From Planctomycetota bacterium (GTDB lineage: Bacteria > Planctomycetota > Planctomycetia > Pirellulales > Pirellulaceae): a stretch of 64,000 nucleotides of DNA. The stretch is taken from NCBI GenBank assembly GCA_963204915.1, contig CAUJHS010000022.1, positions 558,001 through 622,000 of the forward strand, in the 5' to 3' direction. Below the pieces are notes generated by a model that ran no database searches, was not told where the DNA came from, and saw nothing but the letters and a program-made list of their open reading frames with translations. Positions 51,353 to 61,657 of the stretch are shown here, piece by piece. Position 1 is the stretch's first letter. Every line of letters begins with the position of its first letter. Made by a program: the position numbers and the translations under genes.

Positions 51353-52114
51353 ATGCAAACCGCGCATGCACGCAAATGGACCTCGTTCTATTTGTCGCTC
51401 GCCGTCCCCGGGGCGGGCCAACTTTGGGCCAAGAGCGCATGGTGCGTAGCATGGTGGCTTGGACTAATCTTGATTCTTAGCGCCTGGAGCTGGGCCGAGG
51501 CGATTCACCGTCAGCCATGGATTCCCGTTGGCCGCATCATTAGCCTGGTCGCACTATCGCTCCTTAGCGCCGAACACGCCAAACGCCTTGCCGAACACCC
51601 AACACGGCCCCGCCTTCCTCCGGTGAAGGCCAGTATTCGCCTCGCGCCGCGGCGTGGGCGATCCATCGGGACGTCGATCGAACTTGAGCTTGCCAAGTCC
51701 GCCTCCGAGGTTTGGAGGCAGATTTCCGATGTACGCCGCTTCCTCGTGCTCGACACGTTTCATGACCGCGTCATCCTGATGCGTCCCCAACCGGCTGGAG
51801 GCGTCGACCTGGCGCTGTCGCACAATGCCTTTGGGTATAAGTTCCTACGATTCGGCCGGATTCTGTACTGGCGAGAAGGCCAAGGTTACGCCTTTAGCGA
51901 TCTTTCACCGCGGAATCCTCGGCAAGCCTTTCCTCACGTGTTTTTCATCGAGATCGTGGCCGACGAGAACCAGCCTGATGTGACTCAACTTCGCATGATC
52001 GTGCGCGGCAAGTGGACGCACCGGTGGATTCCCACCACGATTGGTCGATGGTGGGTTTATTATGTCTCGTGCGACCATGCCCGAATTTTGCAGAAAGCGA
52101 TGTCGGCCGCGTGA
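51353..52114 (+). CDS. Membrane protein with SRPBCC-like domain
   Basis: A 253-residue protein. The first 75 residues contain two hydrophobic segments: FYLSLAVPGAGQLWAKSAWC and WLGLILILSAWSWAEAI, then VGRIISLVALSLLSA. Residues about 105-250 look like a SRPBCC/polyketide-cyclase ligand-binding fold (SIELELAKSASEVWRQISDV, DTFHDRVILMRPQPAGGVDL, GRWWVYYVSCDHARILQ). Start is ATG 51353, 10 bases after the CRTAC1 stop, so it belongs to the same operon. Such domains bind hydrophobic ligands; the role here is unknown. Confidence 0.75.
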   Translation: MQTAHARKWTSFYLSLAVPGAGQLWAKSAWCVAWWLGLILILSAWSWAEAIHRQPWIPVGRIISLVALSLLSAEHAKRLAEHPTRPRLPPVKASIRLAPRRGRSIGTSIELELAKSASEVWRQISDVRRFLVLDTFHDRVILMRPQPAGGVDLALSHNAFGYKFLRFGRILYWREGQGYAFSDLSPRNPRQAFPHVFFIEIVADENQPDVTQLRMIVRGKWTHRWIPTTIGRWWVYYVSCDHARILQKAMSAA

Positions 52115-52142
52115 TCAGCCCTGCCTACAGCGGCCGCTTCCC

Positions 52143-52718
52143 TCAACTATGCATCCGCGGAGGATCGGTGCTTGTGGCCAGAATTTCGGCCTCGGCGGCG
52201 GCCAATTCCTCCAAGCGTTCTTTCACCTCGTCGTCGTCGCCGTACATCTTGGCTAATTGAACGTAGGTGCTATGATGCCGCGCTTCCGATTCGAACAAGC
52301 TCCCGTAGAAATCGGCAAGTTCGCGATCCTGCAAATGATCTCGCAAGAGGCCAAATCGTTCGCACGACCGAGCTTCAATCAACCCCGCCACCAGCAACCG
52401 ATCGATCGCTCGCCCAGGCTCCAACTTACGTGTGAGTTCGTGCAAGCGGCGACCATAACTGCTGGGCGGGATGCGACGAAATCGCACGCCACGGCCGACA
52501 AGCAAGTCGCAAACGAGGTGAAAGTGCTCCAACTCCTCGTTGACAATCTCCGTCATAGCCCGGCAAAGCGGTGCGTTTTCCACATAAGCCACAAGAAGAT
52601 TCATCGCCGTGCCCGCCGCCTTTTTCTCACAATGGGCATGGTCGATCAGCAGCAAGTCCAAGTGTTCCTCGGCTTGAGTCACCCAACGTTCAGAAGTCGA
52701 GGAGCGCAGGTTTAACAT
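52143..52718 (-). CDS. miaE: tRNA hydroxylase (MiaE-like di-iron protein)
   Basis: A 191-residue ferritin-fold protein. It has LLIDHAHCEKKAAGTAMNLL, NEELEHFHLVCDLLVGRGV, LIEARSCERFGLL and FESEARHHSTYVQLA; the Glu and Glu/Asp-x-x-His residues of these helices supply a di-iron site. MiaE hydroxylates ms2i6A37 to ms2io6A37 in tRNA (family knowledge). The start at 52718 (MLNLRSSTSERW) fits the family; the frame is open upstream but that part contains a spurious hydrophobic stretch. It overlaps the region read by the ABC-F gene only upstream. No miaA or miaB nearby. Confidence 0.85.
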   Translation of the reverse strand: MLNLRSSTSERWVTQAEEHLDLLLIDHAHCEKKAAGTAMNLLVAYVENAPLCRAMTEIVNEELEHFHLVCDLLVGRGVRFRRIPPSSYGRRLHELTRKLEPGRAIDRLLVAGLIEARSCERFGLLRDHLQDRELADFYGSLFESEARHHSTYVQLAKMYGDDDEVKERLEELAAAEAEILATSTDPPRMHS

Positions 52719-52858
52719 CGTCGAAAACATGAAAACGAGGGTCACGATCCAACCAACGCTCCACGTGCGGCGGTTGTTCCTCGTCATCCTACGATCTGGC
52801 CTTGCGAACCCGCAACGCCGCCTCACCTTCCCGGCGCCTAATTGGTAAAATTGCGAGC

Positions 52859-54781
52859 ATGATTTTTCTGTCGGCAAATCGCGTGGCAAAGCACTTTGGC
52901 CCCGAGCCGGTCCTGGCTGGAGTCTCGGTCGAGGTGCGCCCCGGCGAGAAGATCGGTCTGGTTGGCCCCAATGGGACCGGCAAAACCACGTTGATGAAGA
53001 TTTTAGCAGGAAAGTTGGAATCCGATGCGGGAACCGTGGAACGACACGCCTCGGCCACGTTTGGGTTCCTGGAGCAACAGCCCGAGTTCACTCCCGGCCG
53101 CACAGTTCAAGAGGAAGCCCGCGGGGCGCTGGGGCACTTGATTTCGATGGCCGAAGAGGCTGAACAACTCGCCCACGCCATGAGCGGCGCCGATGACGCC
53201 GAGCGACGCCGCTTGGGCGAGCGTTTTGACCGTCTTCAGGCGGCCTTACATCAACACGACGCCTATCATTTGGACCACAAGATCGAACGTATTCTCGGTG
53301 GCCTTGGCTTCACGCCCGAGTCGTTCCATCAACCGGTCGAGCAACTGAGCGGCGGCCAGCAAAACCGGCTCTTGTTAGCCAAACTACTTCTGGCCGAACC
53401 CGAGGTGTTATTGCTCGATGAACCGTCGAACCACCTCGACATCGAAGCGACGGAATGGCTGGAAGAGTTCTTGATCGCCTCGCGCCAGGCGCTGATTGTT
53501 GTCAGCCACGACCGATATTTTTTGGATCGCGTCACAAACCGCACGTGGGAGCTGTTTCACGGCACAATCGATACGTACGTCGGCAACTTCTCGGCCTATT
53601 GGCGTCAAAAGGCTGAGCGGCTGGAAGTGCAGCGGCGCACCTGGGAACGACAGCAGGAGGAAATCGCCAAACTCGAAGATTTCATTCGCCGGAACAGTTA
53701 CGGACAGAAGCATGCCCAGGCGGAAGACCGACGAAAGAAACTCGAACGTATCGAGCGCGTCGAACCTCCCCGAGAGATCGCCGCCCCCCATATGCGATTT
53801 CCTGCGGCGGCGCGCACGGGCGATATTGTGCTGCGCGTGGAACATCTTTCGAAAGCGTTTGATCGACCATTGTTCCGCGATCTTTCCTTCGACGTGCTAC
53901 GCGGCGAACGTTGGGGCATTCTAGGACCCAATGGATCGGGCAAGACCACGCTCTTACGTTGTATCTTGGGCGAGGTTGCTCCGGATGACGGTAAGGTGGT
54001 CTTTGGCGCTGGAGTCAAAGCGGGCTACTTCGATCAACAATTAAAGTGCTTGGACTCCAACTCATTGGTGGTGGATGCGATTCGTCCTAGCCACAAGGAA
54101 TTCGTTGAACAACAACGCCGGGATGTCTTGGCTCGCTTTGGCGTGACCGGAGACATGGCGTTTCAAAAGGTGGGCAGCCTGAGCGGCGGCGAACGCAACC
54201 GCGTTGCGCTGGCGATGCTGGCCGCCTCCGACGCCAATCTGCTAGTGTTGGACGAACCTACAAACCATCTCGACCTATGGGCGCGCGATGCGTTGGAACG
54301 CGCCATCCGGGAGTTTGACGGGACGGTTGTGTTTGTCAGCCACGACCGTTATTTCCTGAATCAGGCGGCTGATCATTTACTGGTGGTCGAACCCCACCGC
54401 TTTCGCGTGGTCGAAGGCGATTACGACACGTACCAACATCTGGTGCGCGCAGGTCTCGCTGGGGGCGAAGCCAGTGTACAGGACGCCGGGAAATCGAACG
54501 ACAAACCGAAAAACGCCGCTTCCGAGAAGAAAGGAAAACCGCCTCAAGACGACAAACCCCGGCGTAAGCGCAAGTTCCCTTACCGGAAAGTCGCCGATAT
54601 TGAAGCGGAGATTTTCGAGCGGGAATCGCGTATTGAAGAATTACACGCAGCGCTTTCCACGCCGGAAGTGCTCCGAGACGGTGAGCAAGTCAAACGCTCC
54701 AAAGCGGAAATCGAAGCACAGCAAACCGCCTTGACCACGCTTTATGAGCACTGGGAGGAAGCCACCGAGTTGAATTCTTAA
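52859..54781 (+). CDS. ABC-F family ATPase (Uup/EttA-like)
   Basis: A 640-residue protein with two ABC domains and no membrane span. Domain 1: GPNGTGKTTLMKIL, signature LSGGQQNRLLLAKLLL, Walker B EVLLLDEPSNHLDI. The interdomain linker (about 225-325) is helical and basic. Domain 2: GPNGSGKTTLLRCIL, LSGGERNRVALAML and NLLVLDEPTNHLDL. A C-terminal charged coiled coil (about 535-640) follows a Lys-rich linker. ABC-F proteins act on the ribosome, relieving stalls or protecting from antibiotics. The coiled-coil extension is like Uup. Divergent promoter region with miaE. Confidence 0.93.
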   Translation: MIFLSANRVAKHFGPEPVLAGVSVEVRPGEKIGLVGPNGTGKTTLMKILAGKLESDAGTVERHASATFGFLEQQPEFTPGRTVQEEARGALGHLISMAEEAEQLAHAMSGADDAERRRLGERFDRLQAALHQHDAYHLDHKIERILGGLGFTPESFHQPVEQLSGGQQNRLLLAKLLLAEPEVLLLDEPSNHLDIEATEWLEEFLIASRQALIVVSHDRYFLDRVTNRTWELFHGTIDTYVGNFSAYWRQKAERLEVQRRTWERQQEEIAKLEDFIRRNSYGQKHAQAEDRRKKLERIERVEPPREIAAPHMRFPAAARTGDIVLRVEHLSKAFDRPLFRDLSFDVLRGERWGILGPNGSGKTTLLRCILGEVAPDDGKVVFGAGVKAGYFDQQLKCLDSNSLVVDAIRPSHKEFVEQQRRDVLARFGVTGDMAFQKVGSLSGGERNRVALAMLAASDANLLVLDEPTNHLDLWARDALERAIREFDGTVVFVSHDRYFLNQAADHLLVVEPHRFRVVEGDYDTYQHLVRAGLAGGEASVQDAGKSNDKPKNAASEKKGKPPQDDKPRRKRKFPYRKVADIEAEIFERESRIEELHAALSTPEVLRDGEQVKRSKAEIEAQQTALTTLYEHWEEATELNS

Positions 54782-54891
54782 CAGTTTCGGAAGATCCGGC
54801 GAACAAGAATGCTGGGCCGTGGGCACGAAAGCTGCAGTAACCAACGAAAACAGCGCACGTTTACCGTTTCTCTCTTACCACGCGTAGAACC

Positions 54892-55335
54892 ATGCTTCCT
54901 TCAACTGCAGACCGTGTTCCAGACAACACTTCGAACGTCGTGAACCAGGAAATCCGTCGTCAAACGGAACGGAACGTGGCGCATTACGCCGCGGCCGGCA
55001 ACTGGGCGATCGATCGTCGTTTGCAAGAACTCGATCGCGAATGGGACATGGAACGCATTCTGGAGGCAAATGCGGCCACGGTATCGCTGATCGGATTAAC
55101 CCTGGGCGCCGCCATCAATCGCAAGTGGTTCGCACTACCCGCGGTGGTTTCCGGATTTCTCTTGCAACACGCTCTGCAAGGTTGGTGTCCTCCTTTACCT
55201 ATATTTCGACGCCTGGGTGTGCGCACGGCGACCGAAATTAATGAAGAGCGAATGGCGTTAAAGGCGCTGCGCGGCGACTTCCGCCAGGCGGAACAAAATA
55301 GTCCTCGCCAAGTAGTGGCTGATATTCAGAGGTAA
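54892..55335 (+). CDS. DUF2892 membrane protein
   Basis: A 147-residue protein. Residues about 62-95 have two hydrophobic segments (TVSLIGLTLGAAINRKWFALPAVVSGFLLQHALQGWC, split by NRK). The C-terminal stretch WCPPLPIFRRLGVRTATEINEE (split: CPPLPIFRRLGVRTATEI) plus RMALKALRGDF is the DUF2892/YgaP-like signature. The N-terminus (1-55) is polar and helical. Members often accompany rhodanese or sulfide enzymes; none is near here. Start has no strong ribosome site. Confidence 0.78.
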   Translation: MLPSTADRVPDNTSNVVNQEIRRQTERNVAHYAAAGNWAIDRRLQELDREWDMERILEANAATVSLIGLTLGAAINRKWFALPAVVSGFLLQHALQGWCPPLPIFRRLGVRTATEINEERMALKALRGDFRQAEQNSPRQVVADIQR

Positions 55336-55507
55336 AACCGGATCGCTTCATTTGATTCCTCAAGCCTGAAGATCCAACTTCGTTCCTCGTTGTCAAGCAA
55401 GCATTCAAGATCGGCCAAGATGATATCCGTGGGGAAAGCGAGTGGCGCGTAACGGTAGGGACGCCACATCTTCTTGTTTTGTATACGATCGAAATCACGC
55501 CTGCTCC

Positions 55508-56686
55508 TTAAGGCAGGGGATATCGGAATACTGCCGCAACTTCTGTAGCATCCTGTGGCATCATTTCGGGCGCCACCGTATAGACATCACCACCGGTGCG
55601 CAACACCTGCGCCGCCATCTCTTCCAGCATTTCATGCGCTGCTGATGTATTGATCGACGCCGATTTGCGATTCGGTTGACCGTTTCCATTTCTCTGAGGA
55701 ATGAACAAGGCCTCAACGCGTCCTACCTCAGCCGCCTCAGCGATTACTTTCAGATCGGTTGAGATACGGTCAACGGACAAGCGATTGAATTTGGCCAATT
55801 CTTGTTCTTGTGATTTGCGGAAATGAGGTTGGACGAGATTCCATGCGCGCTCGTGCAACTCAGTAGCGGTTAACTGCTCCGGATTGCCCGCAATGAACTC
55901 CTCTAACAATTCCGCATAATGGTTGTGCGAGCGATAAATCGGCGCTTCGTACTCGACGCAAGCCAAAATGAGCGGCGATCGTTCGCCGTTCAGTCGCCGC
56001 GACACCGCCGCAGCAATCTGTTTGCAGAACTCGCCAAGCTCGGCCTTCCGCGCGTCTTCGTCCGATCCTTGGCCATGAAACACAGCACCGCTTCCAGAAA
56101 GCGATCCAAGGCTCTGCTTCGCCCGGCTCACGCCGCTTCGACGCGCACCCCAAGAACGATGTTGCAAATGCGATTGCACATCCTCATTGAGCACTGCGTC
56201 CGCCATGTTATCGGCTACACCTGGCAGCTCGATCTCTTGGAGCTCCTCCCGAGTTCCGCGGTAGAACCGAACTTTCTTCATACTCAGCGAAAGCACGTAG
56301 AACACGCCGTCGCTGGAGAGGAGCGGCAACAACGGTTGGACGCAGAATTTCGGGCCAATATGCAGCTTCTCTTCCAGCGAAAGTGGAACTCGATAGATGC
56401 GTTGGAAACCAGGCGCAATGTACAACGCTAAGCCATCGCCCTCTTGGCGCCAAAAGGTCATGTCGTTCACGATCGGAGAAACATCCGCCAGTAATGCTCG
56501 TGCGTCGCTGCTACGCATGCCCGATTCGATCAACTGCGATTCAGCATCATGCAGCATGTTCTTGAGACGGATAGGGTTTTGCTCGGCTTCGCGCCCCGCA
56601 CGATGAACCGGAAGAAATAACGACAAGCACGGCTCCGCCTCTTGCGACAGCAATTCATTCAATGCATTACGATGAAAACGATCCAT
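55508..56686 (-). CDS. baeRF-family (archaeo-eukaryotic release-factor-like) protein
   Basis: A 392-residue protein starting at an ATG behind a strong ribosome site (TAAGGAGTAAGG). The sequence fits the bacterial aeRF1-like family 3: LLSQEAEPCLSLFLPVHRAGREAEQNPIRLKNML (split: LSLFLPVHRAGREAEQ NPIRLKNML), SMKKVRFYRGTREELQEIELPG, and the C-terminal EVAAVFRYPLP. Relatives are predicted to bind ribosomes and to assist in ribosome hibernation or rescue (family knowledge); the GGQ release-factor loop is not seen. Convergent with the DUF2892 gene, and may be stress-induced like the YflT and DUF2892 products. Confidence 0.82.
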   Translation of the reverse strand: MDRFHRNALNELLSQEAEPCLSLFLPVHRAGREAEQNPIRLKNMLHDAESQLIESGMRSSDARALLADVSPIVNDMTFWRQEGDGLALYIAPGFQRIYRVPLSLEEKLHIGPKFCVQPLLPLLSSDGVFYVLSLSMKKVRFYRGTREELQEIELPGVADNMADAVLNEDVQSHLQHRSWGARRSGVSRAKQSLGSLSGSGAVFHGQGSDEDARKAELGEFCKQIAAAVSRRLNGERSPLILACVEYEAPIYRSHNHYAELLEEFIAGNPEQLTATELHERAWNLVQPHFRKSQEQELAKFNRLSVDRISTDLKVIAEAAEVGRVEALFIPQRNGNGQPNRKSASINTSAAHEMLEEMAAQVLRTGGDVYTVAPEMMPQDATEVAAVFRYPLP

Positions 56687-56808
56687 GACCTTACTCCTTA
56701 GCAGGTGACACTCAATGTCAATTCCTTTCCCTAAGCGGTGCAAAGCAGGCGCCAAACGTCAGACTTGGAGCCTGCGCAACCAACACACGGGACCAACGAA
56801 GAACGGAA

Positions 56809-58008
56809 TTACGACCGAATGTCGTACAAGATCTTGGCGTTACGAGAGAACGCCTCCTCACGAAGGGTAAGTCCGCAACCGGGAGTATCGGGCACAATCG
56901 CTTCGCCTTGTTCGATGGCGTACCCGTCGGCGATCAACACGTGATTGGTTAGCGGATCGTGCTCGGCTCGATAGAAGTTCGGAATCGCCCGACCAATATG
57001 CAATTGCATAAAATACCCCACGTAGCGCCCCCAGTTATGCGGCGCCACCATCAAGCCTTGGGGTCGCGCTAGGGCGGCTTCGTACAGAATGCCTTCATAT
57101 CCGAAACGAGTCATGTCGGCTTGATACACGTCAATCGCTTTGGCGGCGATAAACGGTTTGAATACGTCAATCTCGCCTTGCGTTTCTCCATCGGCAACCA
57201 AGGTCTTCCAACCTCGATCGGTCACGAATTGTTTGAAGCCAAGGCAATGCTCAACAACTTCCGGGAACATCTCCTCCGCAAACGCGATGTCGAGCGGCCC
57301 GAGATGCTCGAAAGCGCGTTTGGCGCCTTCCAAATCGTAGCCGTTGTTTGCGTCAACGCCCAAGAGAAGCTCCTCGCCTGCATGCTCGCGAATGGTTTTC
57401 AGTACTTCGATGTCGCGCCGGTCGCCGTCAACCCGCGGCATCCACTTCGCGCCGCGGCCGATCTTCACTTTGAACGCCCGATGTCCAAACCCCTGGCCAA
57501 GGTCGATCTCTTCACGAAGGCGGTCGCGCCAACGCGATTCGTACTGCGGCAACAAATCGGCAAAGTAAATCGAGCCGTCGTACACCGGCACGCGCTGCGA
57601 ACCCGCGCCGCCAAGCAATTCGTACACCGGCTTTTCCAACACTTTGCCGGCCAGGTCCCATAAGGGCATCGTGGTCGGGCCGATGGGTCCCGTGAACTGC
57701 GTTTGTGCGGCGTGATAAAAGTTAAACGGATTGCGACCGAGGAGTTTTTGGGCATCCTCGCGCGACATGCGGCAGTCACCGACCCCTTCAACACCCATGT
57801 TCGTAAAAATGCGGACGAGTCGGTCGGTAGCGCGGTCGCCATGCACATCGAGGCGCGAGTTTTTACCCGCCACCTTATTGCGCTGGCTGATCACTTCAAA
57901 CCCGACAATGCGCGTGATGCGCACATCGTCGGGCAAATCCTTGGCCCAAGACCATGTCGATAAAACCGGCGCCGCGAGAACGCCTGCAAGAAAATCACGA
58001 CGATGCAT
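56809..58008 (-). CDS. Exported enolase-superfamily (mandelate racemase-type) protein
   Basis: A 399-residue protein with a twin-arginine signal (MHRRDFLAGVLAAPVLS), started by ATG after GGAGGC. The enolase-superfamily barrel shows the KxK base motif (HRAFKVKIGRG), metal-site residues in LLGVDANNGYD, FAEEMFP and LVADGETQ, and a late His in VAPHNWG. This fits the mandelate racemase/muconate-lactonising branch that acts on acid sugars. Tat export of such an enzyme is known in planctomycetes. Substrate unknown. It is read away from the small membrane protein and lies next to the broken PSD1 gene. Confidence 0.87.
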   Translation of the reverse strand: MHRRDFLAGVLAAPVLSTWSWAKDLPDDVRITRIVGFEVISQRNKVAGKNSRLDVHGDRATDRLVRIFTNMGVEGVGDCRMSREDAQKLLGRNPFNFYHAAQTQFTGPIGPTTMPLWDLAGKVLEKPVYELLGGAGSQRVPVYDGSIYFADLLPQYESRWRDRLREEIDLGQGFGHRAFKVKIGRGAKWMPRVDGDRRDIEVLKTIREHAGEELLLGVDANNGYDLEGAKRAFEHLGPLDIAFAEEMFPEVVEHCLGFKQFVTDRGWKTLVADGETQGEIDVFKPFIAAKAIDVYQADMTRFGYEGILYEAALARPQGLMVAPHNWGRYVGYFMQLHIGRAIPNFYRAEHDPLTNHVLIADGYAIEQGEAIVPDTPGCGLTLREEAFSRNAKILYDIRS

Positions 58009-58062
58009 GAGAAGCCTCCGGGAAGAGAGTGGACGCATTATAAGCATCTCAAAAGCGAGCGA

Positions 58063-58413
58063 TCAATTCGCTCGCGGCGCGCGGCTCGGCGTTGAGGCGC
58101 GACGTTTTTTCGAGGGTTCCTTCCTTTTTCTCGGACGGATCAACCAGATGGTCAGCAAAAGAGGCAAGACAATGAGCGCCATTCGGGGACGCACCGCGAC
58201 GACCACCGCGCCGACCAGCAGCGCCTGCACGAACCACCACGGCACATAGGACAACTGCGGATAGGCCAACCAGAACGCGCCCAACACCAGCCCAATGCGC
58301 AGCCCGCTGGAGCCGAACATCAGATAGGTCTCGTCGGCCGGCCCAAACCACAACAACGCCACACCGCCAACTAAACAAATCAGGGCGAGTATTCCTAAAA
58401 CGGTGCGACGCAT
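58063..58413 (-). CDS. Small hypothetical membrane protein
   Basis: A 116-residue protein with three to four hydrophobic segments (VLGILALICLVGGVALLWFG, IGLVLGAFWLAYP, ALLVGAVVVAV, LIVLPLLLTIWLI) and a basic C-terminal tail (PRKRKEPSKKRR). ATG 58413 was chosen; the frame is open for 21 more codons upstream. The overlapping alternative frame (58049-58462) has no membrane pattern and is rejected. It follows the broken PSD1 gene by 67 bases. Function unknown. Confidence 0.65.
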   Translation of the reverse strand: MRRTVLGILALICLVGGVALLWFGPADETYLMFGSSGLRIGLVLGAFWLAYPQLSYVPWWFVQALLVGAVVVAVRPRMALIVLPLLLTIWLIRPRKRKEPSKKRRASTPSRAPRAN

Positions 58414-58480
58414 TCGAAGTTGTATCTTTCCTAAGATCGTAATCGCTGCGTGGTAGGCCCAATCAGGGAAACCCACCGCG

Positions 58481-61400
58481 TTACTCTTTCGTAATCGTTT
58501 CGTCCAGGTTCAATAAGACGCGCGCGACGGCGACCCACGCCGCCAAATCCGTAGCTTCTATGTTTTCTGGCAGTTGCGGGGGGTTCGCCGGGTCGCGAAC
58601 GGCGACCTCCCAAGGATTCACGTCTGTCGAACGGAGATGTTGCTTCTGCGTTTCTAACAACTCCAACAACACTTGGGCCTCCTCCGTAGTTGGAAAACGC
58701 GCCAAGCAACGACGGAAGGCATAGGCTAGGCGATCTTCATCCCTCGAGCCGCCGTCGTGGACCGCGCGTAAGGCGAGAGATTGCGCCGCTTCGACGAACA
58801 CCGGCTCGTTCAACGTCGTCAGGGCTTGCAAGGGCGTGTTAGACCGAGCCCGCCGCACGCACGCAAAGTCGCCGTTCGGCGCATCAAACGCTTGCAGCAT
58901 GGGATAAGGAATCGAGCGGAAACGAAAGGTGTAAAGCCCGCGGCGATAGCGATTGGGCCCTGTTTCGGTATTCCACGTCTTAGGGCCATAACTAACCGGC
59001 GGCTTCAGCATAAACTCGGGCAAAGGCGGATAAGTGCTCGGACCGCCAATCGTAGGCGTTAAAAGTCCGCTCGCGGCCAGGGCGACATCGCGCACCACTT
59101 CGGCGTCGACACGAAACCGAGGGCCGCGCGCCAATAAGCGGTTCTGCGGGTCGCGGGCGTAATCCTCGGGCGAAGCGTTTGACGATTGCTGATAGGTGGC
59201 GGAGTAAACAATCATGCGGTGCAACTCCTTCAAACTCCACCCGTGATCCATCAGTTCGACCGCCAGCCAATCGAGAAGCTCCGGATGCGAAGGAACCTCG
59301 CTTTGCACGCCGAGGTCTTCGCTTGTACTGACCAGGCCGACGCCAAAGTACTGTTGCCAGATACGATTCACCAGCGAGCGCGCCGCCGTGGGCGAGCGAC
59401 GATCGACCAACCAGCGCGCCAGTCCGAGTCAGTCCGGCTTGGCGCCCTCCGGCAAAGCGTGCAGGAATTCTGGAACACCCGGCTCGACCGGACGAAGCGG
59501 TTTGAGAAAGTCGCCGCGTTTGAGCAAGCTCGTGGAGCGCGGATCTTCACGCTCAAGCAACACAAGCTGGGAAGCGCCTTCTGGATGGGTGCGCCATAAC
59601 TCCTCGATGCGGTCGTTGGCCTCTTTCCATTCAGGAACAGTCGTTCGCCAGTATCCAAACACGGCTTGGTCTTGGGCCGCAGTACGTTGCTCGCGAGCCG
59701 CGGCCAAAATATCGCGCACGCGTTTAGGAAGTTGGTCGGCCGTGGGGTCAACTCCGTCGGTTACCGAGAGTCGAAAACGGCCCAGGTTGTGATTTTGATT
59801 GTCATCACTATTCCAACCACCGTGCATTTGACTCAGATGGAAAGTAAGTCGCCACCCCGCGGCACTAGTGAGCGGTTTTTCAGGAACAAATACCGCCTTG
59901 CGCGGCGCGTTGCGGCGACCGGGACCGGCGTCTGTGCCCCAGGCGGTCAGATTGTCGCCGTCGATGGCGTAGTGAATTGGCCCGGTCACGCGACGTTTGC
60001 CGCTCTTGTCGTCAAAAATCGCATGCAACTCGTTCTCGGCGGGATTCACATCGGCCGTCGCGGCGATCATTTTCACCTTTTGCGATTTGCCGGGGTCATC
60101 AGCCGGCGCCGCCGTGACTTCAAATTCGGTCAAGGCGCTCGTTCCCCAGATCGATCGGCCAGGGCCTTGGCACGGCAGGTTCGGGTCGTTGAACAATTCC
60201 AATTGGAAGGCAGTAATCGTCGGGGTCGTCGTCTCAACACGGAAATTCGCCACGTGCTTCGTCGGCGCGTACCCTTGCGCCACGACCGATCCGTCCTCTC
60301 GCGGCAAGTATTTTTGACCGCCGGTAGTCAAATCCTCTTCGAACGGCGTCACAACGGTCCATTTCGGCTGTTCGGCTGTTACCGAGGATTCCCAGACGGC
60401 CATACGGTCGCGCCAGTCGGGTGTTTCATGTTGTAGTTCGCTTTCTATCTCGGCGATGCGCCGGAATAACTGGGCGCGGCGCATTTCTTCTTCGGGCGTG
60501 TAGACCGTGACGCTCCCCTCATGCGCGTTATTGAGGCAAGCGAACATTCGGTAGTAATCTTCTTGCGTCAGCGGATCGTACTTGTGATCGTGACATTGGG
60601 CGCATTGAATGGTCAGGCCCAAAACCGCCTTCCCCACAGCGTCCATACGGTCGAACATCGCCTCCATGCGGAACTGTTCGGGGTCAATACCTCCTTCTTC
60701 ATTCAGCATCGAGTTGCGCAAAAAGCCCGTGGCGACCAACTGATCTTGCGTGGGGTTAGGCAACAAATCGCCCGCGATTTGCTCAATCACAAACTGGTCA
60801 TAGGGCATATCGCGGTTTAGGGCGTTAATCACCCAGTTGCGATAGAACCATACGTCGCGCGGCTTGTCTTTTTCGTAACCATCCGAGTCGGCGTAGCGCG
60901 CCGCATCAAGCCAGAACCGGCCCCACTTCTCGCCGTAATGAGGCGACTGCAACAACCGCTCGACGACTCGCGCATACGCTTGTTCACTTTGGTCAGCAAG
61001 AAACGCATCCACCTCCTCCACCGTCGGCGGCAAACCGATTAAATCCAAGGTCAAGCGGCGGATCAGTGTGACGCGGTCCGCGGAAGGCGAAGGGGGCAAA
61101 CCTTCCCGCTCCAATTTCGCTAAGACGAAGCGATCGACAGCGTTTCTCACCGCCGTTTCATTTTTCACGGCAGGGAGCTTTGGTTTTTTTGGAGCCTGAA
61201 ACGCCCAATGATGCGACTTGTCGTTGTTTCCTGCTAACTCGGCGGGCCAGGTAGCGCCCGACGTGATCCATTTGCGCAACCGCTGCACTTCGGCGGCGGT
61301 GAGCGGTTCGCCTTCGGGGGGCATGCGGTCGCTTTCGTCCTGGCTTGTAACACGACGCCACAGTTCGCTTTGCTCGGGATGGCCTGGCACAATACCCGCG

Positions 61401-61606
61401 GCGCCGGATTCGCCGCCCCGCACTGCCACGTCTTTGACGTCCAGTCGATAACTGGCGGTCTGCTTGCGTCCGTCATGGCACTCGAAGCAGCGACTGGCCA
61501 GCAAGGGGCGAATCTCGCGAGCAAAGTCAACCGTCGTTTCGTCGGCGCAAAGCCAGGAGGCCGACACAACCAAGTACGACATCAGTAAGAGGATCCGGAT
61601 CATCAT
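58481..61606 (-). pseudogene. PSD1/PSCyt cytochrome-domain protein with in-frame TGA
   Basis: Read on the minus strand this gene encodes a PSCyt1-PSCyt2-PSD1 (DUF1549/DUF1553) protein of about 1041 codons with a signal peptide (MMIRILLLMSYLVVSASWLC). The heme motif C40-x2-C43-H44 lies in ASRCFECHDG. A TGA at 59429-59431 (codon 726) interrupts it, and the same frame continues at once with LGLARWLVDRRSP and the PSD1 domain. Full-length relatives usually read R-LGLARWL here, so a CGA-to-TGA change is the simplest cause. The two parts join without indel. The usual DUF1501 partner gene is absent. It may be a pseudogene, a readthrough gene or a sequencing error. Confidence 0.85.
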
Positions 61607-61657
61607 CCGACCTGGGAAGAAGGTAGATCTTCGTCTTGCACGCCATGCGAGTCGCAT

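Noticed and set aside
59429-59431. TGA as a selenocysteine codon in the PSD1 gene
   Set aside because: Relatives usually have Arg at this place and no selenocysteine hairpin is apparent downstream; a nonsense change is simpler.
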